Below are positions 22,411-33,000 of a DNA stretch of 64,000 nt, one piece after another. The first letter of the stretch is position 1. Every line of letters begins with the position of its first letter. The stretch is from positions 1-64,000 of the forward strand of contig JASHON010000164.1 in the NCBI GenBank assembly GCA_030041095.1, read 5' to 3'. Both the position numbers and the translations under genes were made by a program. The DNA is from Terriglobia bacterium. Its GTDB lineage: Bacteria > Acidobacteriota > Terriglobia > UBA7540. The notes under the pieces were generated by a model. The model searched no databases. It was not told where the DNA came from and was given only the letters and a program-made list of their open reading frames with translations.

Positions 22411-25074
22411 ATGCGACTCATTCCATCCATTCGCGCGTTGATCGATTTCCTTTTTCGCCGGTCGCGCATCGAGCGCGAGATGGAAGAAGAACTGCGAACG
22501 CACTTGCGAATCCTGGCGGCTGAGCTGGAGCGCCAGGGACTCTCGCGGGAGGGAGCGGAGCGGCAGGCGCGCATCGAGTTTGGTGGCTACGAGCGTTACA
22601 AAGAAGAGTGCCGGGAAGCATTCGGAGCGAGACTTCTCGGAGAACTCATCGCTGACCTTCGCTGCGGCTTGCGGCAGCTTCGCCGCAATCCGAGCTTTGC
22701 AGCCGTAGCCGTTCTCACCTTGGCCCTCGGTCTCGCCGCGAGTACCGCGATCTTTTCCGTCATCAACGGGGTTCTCCTGGAACCTCTCGAATATGCCAAC
22801 CCAGGTCAATTGGTGGGGCTCCAGTTATTCATTCCCGCATGGGCGCAGAAATTCCCGACTATCCCTCTGAATGCCGCGACCTATCTGGCCTGGTCCCATC
22901 AAGCGAAATCGCTGAGTGGAATCGCGGTCTTCGAAGAAGGAGTGACGTTGAACCTGACAGGCGGTGGGCCGCCTGCACTGTTAAGCGCGGATGCCGTCAC
23001 GGCGGATCTTTTTGATGTGCTCGGCGTCCAGCCGAAGTATGGCCGCAATTTTCTAGCGGACTCCAATCAAGCCGGTCATAACCAGGAAGCGATTCTCACG
23101 AACAAGTTGTGGCAAAGCCGCTTTCACGGCGATCCGGGAATATTGGGACGTACCATTGAGCTCAACGGTAGCGCGTACTCGGTTGTTGGCGTCCTGCCGG
23201 CGTCATTCCGGTTCCCGCGCGGGAATGATCTGATCTCCGCATTTGGTTCTATCGCTGAGCCTGAGCTCTTCGTGCCGGAGGTGTTCGGCAAATTTGGGCT
23301 CGCGAAGGAAGGCTTCGGCTTAGGGACCATCGCCAGGCTCAAGCCAGGCGTCACTCCCGGGCAAGCCACGGCGGAATTGAACGTGATTCTGAGTCGCCTG
23401 TTCCGCTCCGCGCCCGCTGGGTTCCATCCAACAACGGTCATGATGCCGCTGCGCGATATGATCGTGCGCTCGTCCAAGCGCGGGCTTTGGCTGCTGTTCG
23501 CTGCGGTGTTGGCGGTGCTTCTGATTATCTGCGTCAATCTGGCCGGCCTGATGCTGACGCGCTCGACCGCGCGCGAGCACGAAGCCGCCATCCGCAGCGC
23601 TTTGGGTGCTGGCCGTGGACGGCTTCTGCGCCAGGCCTTGGTTGAGACACTGCTGCTGGGCGTTTCAGGCGGAGCGTTGGGGCTTTTGCTAGCATATTGG
23701 GCTCTTTGGGCGTTCCTGGCTCTTGCGCCGCCCGGCTTACCGCGCATCAATAATGTGCGCCTGGATGCCGCAGTGCTGGTTTTCACGCTAGCCGTTTCCG
23801 TTTTGGCTGGTTTGTTGGCCGGGCTTCTTCCTGCATGGCGGATCGCGCGAGTCCAACCCCAGGATGCGCTGCACTCCTCCAGCCAGCGTGGCGGAGAAAG
23901 CCGCGGGCGGTCTCGATTGCGCGAGCTGTTGGTTGGGCTCGAGACGGCGCTCAGCGTCATGCTGCTGATTGCAGCCGGACTGCTGATCGCGAGTTTTGCA
24001 AAGTTGGAGCGCGCGCCAACGGGCTTCGCGGTCGATCACGTTCTCACAGTGAACCTGCAATTACCGGCGGCGCAATACACGCAAGCGCCGCAGCGGAGCG
24101 AGTTCTGGCGCAGGCTGCTCGCGGCCACCTCCAGTCTGCCGGGAGTCCGGACGTCCGCCGTGACAAGCTGGCTTCCGCTCGGAGGCGAAGAGGACGACGA
24201 TCCCGTCAATCTGCCGGGCGGCACGCGGCGGGCGGCGGACCGCCCGCTCGCCAGCTATCGCCGCGTGAGCCCGTCATTTTTCAGAACGCTGGGTATTCCT
24301 TTGCTGCGAGGCCGCGAGTTGACGTGGGCTGACGCCGGCACGCCGGCTGCAGTGATTTCCGAGGCTGCTGCCCGGACCATCTGGCCTGGCATCAACCCGC
24401 TCGGCCAGAGATTTGACGTGGACCCTTCCTCACACTTTCCCGGATATCAGGTGGTCGGCGTTGTGGCGGATACGCGCAGCGTCACTCTTTCCCAAGCGCC
24501 CGCTCCCATGATCTATTCGCTCTATGACGGCAGTCTGACGGGATCGTTGATCCTGCGCACGCGTTTGCGCGCAGCCGCCGTTCTTCTCGAGCTGCAGCGC
24601 GCCCTATGGAAGATCGATCCTAGCGTTGCCATACCGCACATCCGGAGCATGGGAGGGATCGTTTCGGCCTCGCTTGCGACGCGCCGGTTCGAAACTTTGT
24701 TGACCGCGCTCTTTGCTGCTTCGGCCCTCTTGCTGGCGTGTTTGGGGATTTATGGCGTCGTCTCTTTCTCCGTCGTGCGGCGCACGCACGAGATCGGCAT
24801 CCGCATGGCGCTGGGCGCGCAAAAGGTGGAGATACTTCGCCGGACCATCGGGCAGGGAATGATGCCCGCTTTGCTGGGCATCGCCGCTGGAATCGCGGGT
24901 GCTCTCGCATTCACGCGGCTCCTGTCGAGCTTGCTGTACGGCGTAACACCAACGGATCCGCTCACCTTCGTCCTGGTTTCCCTCATTTTGGCCGGCGTGG
25001 CATTGCTAGCCTGCTACATTCCTGCGCGACGCGCCGCCAAAGTCGATCCGACGGTCGCGCTAAGGTACGAGTAG
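22411..25074 (+). CDS. ADOP-family ABC-type permease (MacB/FtsX-like), copy 1
   Basis: An 887-residue permease of the 'acidobacterial duplicated orphan permease' type. Residues 1-85 are the ADOP N-terminal extension ('REMEEELRTHLRILAAELERQG' by its key words EMEEELRTH). '[21 protein letters not shown]' leads the first membrane helix. Two MacB periplasmic domains and two FtsX domains follow, with helices near 365-395, 410-440, 455-480 and a C-terminal trio near 745-880. Signatures 'RTHEIGIRMALGAQ' and 'PARRAAKVDPTVALRYE' end the protein. No ATPase gene is adjacent, as usual for these orphan permeases; substrate is unknown. A terminator-like hairpin follows. Confidence 0.9.
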   Translation: MRLIPSIRALIDFLFRRSRIEREMEEELRTHLRILAAELERQGLSREGAERQARIEFGGYERYKEECREAFGARLLGELIADLRCGLRQLRRNPSFAAVAVLTLALGLAASTAIFSVINGVLLEPLEYANPGQLVGLQLFIPAWAQKFPTIPLNAATYLAWSHQAKSLSGIAVFEEGVTLNLTGGGPPALLSADAVTADLFDVLGVQPKYGRNFLADSNQAGHNQEAILTNKLWQSRFHGDPGILGRTIELNGSAYSVVGVLPASFRFPRGNDLISAFGSIAEPELFVPEVFGKFGLAKEGFGLGTIARLKPGVTPGQATAELNVILSRLFRSAPAGFHPTTVMMPLRDMIVRSSKRGLWLLFAAVLAVLLIICVNLAGLMLTRSTAREHEAAIRSALGAGRGRLLRQALVETLLLGVSGGALGLLLAYWALWAFLALAPPGLPRINNVRLDAAVLVFTLAVSVLAGLLAGLLPAWRIARVQPQDALHSSSQRGGESRGRSRLRELLVGLETALSVMLLIAAGLLIASFAKLERAPTGFAVDHVLTVNLQLPAAQYTQAPQRSEFWRRLLAATSSLPGVRTSAVTSWLPLGGEEDDDPVNLPGGTRRAADRPLASYRRVSPSFFRTLGIPLLRGRELTWADAGTPAAVISEAAARTIWPGINPLGQRFDVDPSSHFPGYQVVGVVADTRSVTLSQAPAPMIYSLYDGSLTGSLILRTRLRAAAVLLELQRALWKIDPSVAIPHIRSMGGIVSASLATRRFETLLTALFAASALLLACLGIYGVVSFSVVRRTHEIGIRMALGAQKVEILRRTIGQGMMPALLGIAAGIAGALAFTRLLSSLLYGVTPTDPLTFVLVSLILAGVALLACYIPARRAAKVDPTVALRYE

Positions 25075-25093
25075 GGAATGGGTAGCCCGGTAG

Positions 25094-25120
25094 CGCAGAC
25101 CGCCGCTCCTGCGGTCTGCG
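25094..25120 (+). terminator. Hairpin after ADOP permease 1
   Basis: The arms CGCAGACCGC and GCGGTCTGCG (10 bp, perfect) enclose a 7-nt loop and are followed by GCTTTTC. It lies 20 bp after the stop codon, a good position for a rho-independent terminator, although the T-run is short. Confidence 0.55.
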
Positions 25121-25182
25121 GCTTTTCAGGCAGGACGTCGCGCAGCGCGGCGAACTATGGGACGGCAGCCGCGGCTAGCGGC

Positions 25183-25200
25183 TTTCTCGCCGTGGGCCTT
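25183..25200. repeat. TTTCTCGCCGTGGGCC repeat, copy 1
   Basis: The core TTTCTCGCCGTGGGCCTT is preceded by a GGCTAGCGGC-type segment. The same core follows the second ADOP gene (28185-28202) and the second DinB gene (28948-28964), each time shortly after a stop codon. It is non-coding. Confidence 0.6.
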
Positions 25201-25305
25201 TCTACCCCGAAAGGCCGGTAGAGATCGTCGCAATCATTCTCTTTCCGGGATTCTCGCCTTCAAGAAAGCCCTCCGAAGTTGGATCACACTTGGTCCTCAA
25301 AGCGC

Positions 25306-25340
25306 TTGACATCGCCCACGCAACCCTGTAGGGTATCTAC
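25306..25340 (+). promoter_or_regulatory. Promoter with dyad for ADOP permease 2
   Basis: TTGACA (25306-25311), a 17-bp spacer and TAGGGT (25329-25334) are followed by a dyad GTAG-GGTAT-CTAC (25328-25340) centred on the -10. The arrangement parallels that of the first ADOP gene, with a different dyad sequence. The leader would be about 125 nt. Confidence 0.5.
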
Positions 25341-25465
25341 GTGCCTGGACGCAACGCCTGCCGCAGGACGATCAAGGTGGTTGCGGCCCCTGGAGTTAGG
25401 AGCGAGTGAGTCCGTCGCTGCGGCTGTTCCCGCGACGTGAAACGTGAAATCTGAACGCTACGTTT

Positions 25466-28124
25466 ATGAAGTTCCTCCCACGCAGAAAACTTCACGAACA
25501 TGACCTTGAAGACGAAATCCGTTCTCACTTGGCGATGGCCATTCGCGAGCGGATCGAGCACGGAGAAGACCCGGCGGAGGCCGAGACCAATGCACGGCGG
25601 GAGTTCGGCAATGCGGCCATGATCAAAGAAGTTACGCGCGAGATGTGGGGTTGGCGCTGGCTCGAAACACTCCTTCAAGACGTGCGCTACGGCCTGCGCC
25701 AACTTCGCCGGAATCCCGGCTTCACAGCAGTGGCTGTACTTACTCTCGCCCTCGGCATCGGCGCAAATACGGCTCTCTTTTCTGTCGTAAACGGCGTCTT
25801 GCTGAACCCCTTGCCCTATCCCGAGCCCGGTCGCCTGGTTACAGTTGATGAAAGCAAGCCCAATTTCAAACACGGCGCCATCTCATACCCCAATTTTCTC
25901 GACTGGCACCGCCTTAATCAATGCTTTTCATTCTTCGCCGTTTCACGCCCAACGGGTTTTTTGCTCACCGGCGTGGGCGCGCCCGAGGAGATCAACGCCG
26001 CCGCCATCACCTCCGATTTCTTTCCGATGCTTGGCGTCAAGCCTGTCCTCGGGGGGTACTTCACTCCTGCCGAAGACCGGGTCGGCGTGGCGCACATTGT
26101 GGCCATCAGCTCCGACCTCTGGAGACAGAAATTCGGCGCCTCCCCCGCGGTTATCGGAAAGGAAGTTTCGCTTGATGGCAAAGGATACACCATCGTTGGC
26201 GTCTTTCCGGGCCATCTCGACTTGCCTATGGGGTATTTCAGTTCGGAGGATGCGTATATCCCGCTAGGGGAGTTCGCTAACCCGCTCGTTAATAATCGCC
26301 TTGCCGGACTGGGCATTCACGGCATTGCAAGACTGAAACCCGGTGTAAGTTTGCAGCAGGCCCGGGCTGAGATGAAGATTGTCACCGACAGTCTCTCCGG
26401 GATTTACCCCGAAGCTGACAAGGACATAGGAGCCGCGCTCACTCCATTGAAGGACCGCATGGTGGGCAGCGTTCGCGGATTACTTTTGCTCCTGCTCGGA
26501 GCAGTAGGATTCGTCTTGTTGATCGCTTGTGTCAACGTCGCCAATATTTTGCTCGCGCGCGGCGAAGCTCGCAGCCAGGAGATTGCTGTTCGGTCCGCCC
26601 TGGGCGCCGACGCTGGACGGCTCGTACGTCAGATGCTGACAGAGAGCGTCCTGCTCGCCCTACTGGGCGGAGCTTTGGGTCTTGCCTTGGCTTCTCTAGG
26701 CACGCGGGCCTCTCTTTCAGCCCTTCCTGCCACTCTACCGCGCGCGGACGAAGTTGGCATTGACGCTCGCGTGTTCTGGTTTAGCCTCATCATCTCGCTG
26801 CTTGCGGGAGTCCTCTTTGGACTTCTTCCTGCATTCCGCGCCACACGCCATAACCTCTTCGGAATCGTGAAGGAAGGAGTGCGTGCTTCGAGCGGACGGA
26901 CGCGGAGCAGAACCCAGGCCGTACTCATCACCGTTCAAATGGCGCTCGCGCTAGTGCTCCTTGCCGGAGCCGGCTTGCTCATCCGAAGCCTCTCTCAGCT
27001 CTGGAAAGTGAGCCCTGGCTTCGACCCCAACCACGTCATGATCTTCAACCTCACTCTTCCTCCGCAAATGAACCAGGCTTCTCCGGCTGCTATCCGTGCG
27101 GCGCTTCGCAATTTCGACGCCGCTGTATCCTCGGTTCCAGGGGTTGAAGCTGAAGCCCTCAGTTGGGGCGCGTTCCCTATGTATTCCGAAGACGATCAGA
27201 ACTTCTGGATCGAAGGCCAGCCCCGGCCTGCGAGCGAAAGCCACATGTACGGTATGCTCGACTACATCGTCGACCCCGGTTACTTCAGGGCGATGCGCAT
27301 TCCTCTCCTCAAGGGGCGCTTCTTTACCGCCAGCGACAACGAACATTCCAAACCGGTTGTTGTCGTGGACGAAGACTTGGCGCGAAAGTATTTCCCGAAT
27401 AGCAATACGGTGGGGGAAGGCGATCTGCCAGGGCGACGCGACCCACACCTTTTGTTACGAAATCATCGGCGTCGTTGGCCACGTTAAGCAGTGGGGGCTG
27501 GATTCTGACTCCCAGAACTCTCTCCAGGCGGAAGTCTATTTTCCATTCATGCAAAGGCCGGATAACGTCATATCTCTGGTTCCGTCGAGTACCAGTGTTG
27601 TCATCCGCACTTCAGCGAACACTCCAGGCGTGATAAATTCCGTGCGTGAAGCCAGCGATCACCTCAGCAAAGAGGAAGTTGTCACTGGCTTCGCAACCGT
27701 GCACGCAATCATTCAGTCCTCGCTCGCCTCGCGCCGCTTCGCTGTGATGCTGCTCGGGAGTTTTGCCGTGCTCGCTCTCGTCCTCGCAGCCATCGGCCTA
27801 TATGGCGTGATGGCCTATGCGGTGGGCCGGCGCACGCATGAGATTGGCATACGAATGGCCTTGGGTGCTGAGAGGGGCGCCATCTTAAAGATGGTGGTGG
27901 CTAAAGGTCTTAAACTTGCTCTCCTCGGCGTAACGCCAGGAGTCATAGGAGCGTTGGGCCTGACCCGCCTGTTATCGGGACTCTTATACGGTGTGAAACC
28001 CACCGATCCGGTTACTTTGATCGTCGTTTCGTGTGTTTTGACCCTTGTCGGGCTTGTAGCCAGTTACATCCCCGCACGACGCGCGGCCAAAGTCGATCCA
28101 GTGGTTGCGCTGCGGCATGAATAG
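25466..28124 (+). pseudogene. ADOP-family permease, copy 2, frameshifted
   Basis: The sequence encodes a second ADOP permease of about 885 residues but is split in two frames. The 5' frame (25466 to 27487) has the N-terminal extension '[19 protein letters not shown]', '[21 protein letters not shown]' and the first FtsX domain. It leaves the family frame at the GGGGG run 27412-27416. The 3' frame restores '[13 protein letters not shown]...EIIGVVGHV', the last helices and 'PARRAAKVDPVVALRHE' (ends 28124). Removing one G joins them perfectly. Either a sequencing or assembly error in a homopolymer, a real inactivation, or phase variation. Codon use and domain order downstream are normal, suggesting a recent event. 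Confidence 0.85.
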
Positions 28125-28184
28125 AACCGGACTCGCGATAGAGTGCGAACGCCAAACTCCAGGGTGGTAGCCACAGCAAGCGCA

Positions 28185-28202
28185 TTTCTCGCCGTGGGCC
28201 TT
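28185..28202. repeat. TTTCTCGCCGTGGGCC repeat, copy 2
   Basis: TTTCTCGCCGTGGGCCTT again, preceded by GGTAGCCACAGCAAGCGC. It lies about 60 bp after the stop of the second ADOP gene. Confidence 0.6.
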
Positions 28203-28335
28203 CCCGCCTCGAAATAAGGAACGCCACAGTTTCAGAGTGGGCTCTTCGATGTTAAGGGTCGACTACTCCGATTTCGGTTAGAATGACTGATGCATCGTCC
28301 CCTGAATCCAATGGCTTCGACAGCGGAGGAATGAA

Positions 28336-28833
28336 ATGGCGTCTCGTGAGTTCTATCTTGAACGGCTCAGAGCAGAATCCGATGTGACAAAGCAAGTGCT
28401 GCAGGCACTGCCTCCGGAGAGACTCGATTACAAACCGGACCCACGTTCGCCTTCAGCCCATCAGCTTGCGTGGACCCTCACCTATGAATTGCAATCAAAT
28501 CTGGATGTTGTGAATGAAAGGAAGAGCGATTGGAAGGCGATTCCACCGCCGCCGCTCCAGGAAATCGTGCGCGCCTTCGATCAGAAGGCTAAAGATCTTG
28601 CGGAGCGCGTAGCCAGGCTGGATGACGGATCCTGGGATCAGAAGGCTCAGTTCCTCTATGAAGGCCAACTGATCGCGGAGCATACCGTCCAGCAGTTCTT
28701 GTGGCTTACCCTGTTTGATTCAATTCATCATCGCGGCCAGCTCACGGCGTATCTGCGGCCGATGGGCGGCAAGGTGCCGGCCATTTACGGCCCTTCCGCA
28801 GACGAACCGCAGGGCATGGGCGCGTGGCGCTGA
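28336..28833 (+). CDS. DinB family protein
   Basis: A 165-residue DinB-superfamily protein. His42 in 'SAHQLAW' and the C-terminal 'SIHHRGQL' (His131, His132) form the probable metal site; the first His of the usual HxxHHRGQ motif is Asp128 here. Helix-rich pattern and length fit the family. It is only distantly similar to the DinB protein at 317-805. A GGAGG lies about 7 nt upstream of the ATG. It stands alone, and its biochemical role is unknown. Confidence 0.78.
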   Translation: MASREFYLERLRAESDVTKQVLQALPPERLDYKPDPRSPSAHQLAWTLTYELQSNLDVVNERKSDWKAIPPPPLQEIVRAFDQKAKDLAERVARLDDGSWDQKAQFLYEGQLIAEHTVQQFLWLTLFDSIHHRGQLTAYLRPMGGKVPAIYGPSADEPQGMGAWR

Positions 28834-28947
28834 AGACGTAGCGCCGCCGTCCCGGCTGCATGTTGCATGGCCGGCTACATGCTAGCGTTATGCTTCCCAT
28901 TCTCCCCTCGACCCTGCTGCGAAAGGGACGTAGCCACGCGAGCGATT

Positions 28948-28964
28948 TTTCTCGCCGTGGGCCT
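28948..28964. repeat. TTTCTCGCCGTGGGCC repeat, copy 3
   Basis: TTTCTCGCCGTGGGCCT, preceded by CGTAGCCACGCGAGCGA as in copy 2. It lies 115 bp after the stop codon of the DinB gene. Confidence 0.6.
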
Positions 28965-29185
28965 GTTTCCTGGAAAATCCAATCGCGATGCTGATTCGGC
29001 ACAGCGGGGAAAGCAGCTCACTAACAAGGCGTGACGTTTGCTCAGGAACCGAAAGATGAGTCCTGGGGAACAGGTGCGGTCTTCAACGATCCCGATGAGA
29101 ATCGATTCGTGCTTTCCAGCAAGGGGAGGCGGAAATATCGAGCCTGGGAAATGCCGCAGGATGAAGAGTGACCTTGCACATGGTT

Positions 29186-29293
29186 TTATCCACGGCGCCA
29201 CCACAATCCCTTACGAATCTTGGTTTCGCACTTTGCTTCAAGCCGTGCAGCATTGTTCAATCCACCACAATGCGGACAAATCTGGCCGTCGCA
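29186..29293 (-). pseudogene. Relic of an IS1595-type transposase (zinc ribbon)
   Basis: A 35-codon open stretch on the minus strand reads 'CDGQICPHCGGLNNAARLEA', then K-x-E-T-K-I-R-K-G-L-W-W. This is the pattern of the N-terminal zinc ribbon of IS1595-family transposases (CPHCG...RKGLW.C..C). A stop codon lies immediately upstream and another follows the second Trp, and the second Cys pair is lost. No inverted repeats or catalytic DDE residues remain. Confidence 0.5.
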
Positions 29294-29296
29294 TTT

Positions 29297-29947
29297 TTAC
29301 CTTGAGGGCGCGGACGCCTGGTAGATGGCTGCCTCCGAGATTCCGAAGGTCAGACTGCAGTGGCCGATGACGGCGGGCTTGGCAAAACCGGCCTCATGGA
29401 GGAGTGCGATGATTCGTTCTTCGCTGTTATCTTTCAGACGTGCGGTGGGTGCCCAGAGACGCGCCCAGAAGGCATCCTGACCGGATTTTACCCTCGCGAA
29501 ATCCAGCAGCAAGAGGTTCCCGCCGGGACGTAGAACCCGCACGAGCGCGCGCAAAGTATTCGATTTTTCGTGACGCTCAAGATGGTGGAACATGAAGGAA
29601 GAGAATACCGTGTCAACGGATTCATCGGGAAGGGGAATAGTGTCAGAGAAGCCTCGAATCAGATCGAGAGTTGCATGGGCGCGTTTTGCTTTCCGCTGTG
29701 CTCTTCGAAGTATTTTGGGGTCGGGATCGAGACCGATCATCTCGATGTCCGGATGGCGACTTTTCAGTATCACCCCGAGCGTGCCCGTGCCACACCCGAT
29801 ATCCAGAATGCGAGATTTTGGTCCAATCCTTGCACGCAGGACAAGCTCTCGCCGGGCCGAGTCGAGGCCGAGGATCTTGGAAGCAGGATCGTAGAATGGC
29901 AAAGCCCATTCATATTGCGCTGCCGAAAGATAGGGTCTCACCGCCAT
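29297..29947 (-). CDS. Class I SAM-dependent methyltransferase
   Basis: A 216-residue methyltransferase. Motif I is 'ILDIGCGTGTLG' (47-58), motif II is 'EMIGLDPDPK', and 'FSDTIPLPDESVDTVFSSFMF', given by key words LPDESVDTVFSS, covers motif IV with 'LRPGGNLLLLDF' as motif VI. It most resembles UbiE/MenG-like and Methyltransf_11 enzymes of unknown acceptor. The start at 29947 is an ATG; an in-frame TTG four codons upstream is less likely. It is monocistronic and cytoplasmic. Confidence 0.83.
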   Translation of the reverse strand: MAVRPYLSAAQYEWALPFYDPASKILGLDSARRELVLRARIGPKSRILDIGCGTGTLGVILKSRHPDIEMIGLDPDPKILRRAQRKAKRAHATLDLIRGFSDTIPLPDESVDTVFSSFMFHHLERHEKSNTLRALVRVLRPGGNLLLLDFARVKSGQDAFWARLWAPTARLKDNSEERIIALLHEAGFAKPAVIGHCSLTFGISEAAIYQASAPSR

Positions 29948-30053
29948 AGTTTTTTTCAATCTACGGCGACTATTTTACTCCGACGGATTTTTTGGGGTTG
30001 AGCAAGGCGTCCGCTCCGTTGCCCGGTAATGTTTACTGCCGGCAGCGTCGATG

Positions 30054-33000
30054 CTACGGCGTGGGGACGTCGGCTGACGCTTGGATCGAATAAGTGCTTT
30101 CGATGTTGCTGGAATTAACAGCGGTGACCACGTAATAGTACGTGTTGCCCGCCAGCGGCGTGGTATCCGTGTACGAAGTGCCGGCGACGAAGGATGAGTT
30201 CAGCTTCGAATAGGGACCGCCAGAAACGGTTCCACGATACACGTTGTAACCCGAGATATTCGGGGACGTGCTGGCCGTCCAGGTGAGTGACACGGTGTGG
30301 GAATTCACGCCATCGCCGGAGAGCGCGATGTCATTGGGTGAGTTGCTGGCGGTGCTTGCGACCGCGACCGTCCCGGTGCCGCTGCCCGTGGCTGTCGGCG
30401 AAAACACCGCATTGAAGCTCGTGTTCTGATTGGCGCCCAAAGTGACTGGCAGGGTAATGCCGCTGATGCTGAATCCCGTTCCGCTGGCTGTAACCGAGTT
30501 GATTGTTACGCTCGCGGTCCCGGTGTTGGTCACTACAATCGATTGCGAACTGCTGTTGTTGACGATGACGTTGCCGAAATTGACGGTTGAAGGAGACGCT
30601 GAGAGTTGGAGGGTGACGCCAGTGCCGGAAAGCGCCACGGACGCGGGCGAATTGGAAGCGTTGCTCACAATGGAGATGCTGCCTGTAACGCTTCCAGTCG
30701 AGGTAGGAGAGAAAGTCGCACTGAAGTTAGCGTTCTGACCGCCGGCCAGGGTCGCCGGTAGCGTGAGTCCGCTCACACTGAAGCCAGTCCCACTGACGTT
30801 TGCCTGAGTGACGGTCACGCTGCCGGTGCCGGTATTCGTGAGCGTCACCGTTTGTGAATTTATCGTGCCCGTACTGACGTTACCGAAGCTGACGGACGCC
30901 GGCGAGGCAGAAAGCTGAAGCGTTACGCCGGTGCCGGACAATGCAATGGAGGCCGGCGAATTCGATGCGTCGCTCACTACAGAAATGCTGCCCGTTGCGC
31001 TCCCGGCCAACGTAGGAGAAAACGAGGCGCTGAGGTTAGCGCTCTGACCGCTGGCCAGCGTCACCGGCAGCGTGAGCCCGCTCACGCTGAAGCCTGAACC
31101 TGTCACGTTGGCCTGCGAGATCGTTACGCTGCCTGTCCCGCTGTTGGTGAGGGTGACGGTCTCGGTGCTCTTCACGCCGACGGTGACGTCTCCGAAGCCG
31201 ACCGAGCCCGGAGAAGCAGAAAGCTCGAGCGTCGTGCCGGCGCCCGAAAGCGAAACTAAAGTCGGTGAGTTGGAAGCCGTGCTTACGACGGATATGTTCC
31301 CCGTCGCGCTTCCTGCCGACGTAGGAGAGAACGTGGCGCTGAGGCTCGTGCTCTGACCCGCGGCGAGAGTCACCGGCAGCGTCAGACCGCTCGCGCTGAA
31401 GCCCGTGCCAGTGAGGGTCGCCTGCGAAATCGTTACGCTGTCAGTTCCGTTATTCGTCAGCGCCACCGTTTCCGTGCTCTTGCTTCCAGCCGTGACGCTG
31501 CCGAAATTCAAACTGCTGGGTGACGCGGAGAGTTCGAGTGTGCCACCTGTCCCTGATACCGACACAACCGTCGGTGAGTTGGATGCATTGCTCACCATCG
31601 AAACGCTCCCGGTGATGCTGCCGGTGGATGCCGGGGCAAAAACGACGCTGAAGCCCGCGCTCCGGCCGCCGGCGAGCGTGAGTGGCAGCGTCAGCCCGCT
31701 GACGCTCAACCCTGCGCCCGTCACGTTGGCTTGAGTCACGGTCACGCTCGCTGTTCCATTGTTGGTGAGCGTGACGGCCTGGCTGCTGCTTCCACCGACG
31801 CTGACGTCGCCGAAGCTGATGTTGCTGGGAGCCGCCGAGAGCTGGAAAGTGACTCCTGTCCCGGAGAGTGTAACAGAGGATGGTGAATTCGATGCGTTGC
31901 TGCCGATCGAGAGAGTTCCGGTCTCGGACCCGGTGGTTGAAGGCGAGAACGCGGCGGCCAAGGCGGCGCTTTGACCGCTCGCGAGGGTCAGTGGCAAGGC
32001 AAGGCCACTTGCGCTGAAGCCTGCTCCGGTAACGCTTGCTTGCGTCACCGTGACGGCGCCAGTTCCAGTGTTAGCTAAGGTTACCGATTGCGTACTCGTC
32101 GAATTAGTCTCGACGTTTCCAAAAGTGATCGTGGCCGGAGAGACGGAAAGCTGAAGCGTAATCGCCGTGCCGGAAAACGAGACCGTAGTGGGCGAGTTCA
32201 GAGCGTTGCTCACCAGCGACACGTTGCCTGTTGCGCTACCGGTGGTCGTGGGCGTGAAGATCGCCTCGAAGGAAGAGGACTGCCCGGACGCAAGCGTGAG
32301 AGGCAATTGAAGTCCGCTGATGCTGAATCCGGTTCCTGCCGCATTGGCCTGGGTGACAGTCACGCTTGACGTTCCAGTATTGGTCACGGTCACGGTTTCC
32401 GCGCTGCTCGTTCCCACGACGACGCTGCCGAAGTTGATGCTCGCAGGCGTTGCCGATAGTTGAGGAACCACACCGACCCCCGTGAGAGCTGCGGCGGTGG
32501 GAGAGTTGGACGCGTCGCTGGTCACGGAGACACTGCCTGTGGCGCTTCCTCCCGCTGTCGGAGAGAACGTGGCACTAAAGTTGACCGTTTGGCCCGCCCC
32601 AAGCGAGAGGGGTAGTGAAAGGCCGCTCGCGCCGAAACCGGCGCCAGCAATGTTCACTGCGGAAATCGTCATGCTTGTGGTTCCGGAATTGGTGAGCGCT
32701 ACGGTCTGCGTGCCCGTTCCTCCAACCGCAACGTTTCCAAAATTGAGGCTCGAGGGCGAAATGGAGAGATCGCGGGTGACTCCCACACCTTCGAGCGGCA
32801 GCACCTGCGGCGTCGGCGAGGCGTTGCTCACGACGGACAAATTGCCGGAATAGCTTCCCGCAGCCTGCGGGGCGAACATCGTGTTGAAGGAATAGCTCTT
32901 CCCGGCCGTGAGATCGAGCGGAAGAGATAGCCCGCTGGCGCTGAAGCTTTTCCCGGTGACCGTGATTCCCGAAACACTTAAAGAGGCGGAGCCGGCGTTC

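Larger units (their letters stand above)
28834..29296. other. Intergenic region with repeat and transposase relic
   Basis: Contains the third TTTCTCGCCGTGGGCC repeat (28948-28964) and an IS1595-like relic (29186-29293). The plus-strand frame at 29038-29370 has no recognisable domain and overlaps the relic on the other strand. Confidence 0.5.

Noticed and set aside
29038-29370. 110-residue plus-strand frame
   Set aside because: Antisense to the transposase relic and the methyltransferase end; no domain.
30430-32853. Several plus-strand frames with regular repeats
   Set aside because: They are antisense shadows of the ASH-repeat lipoprotein; the periodicity comes from that gene.
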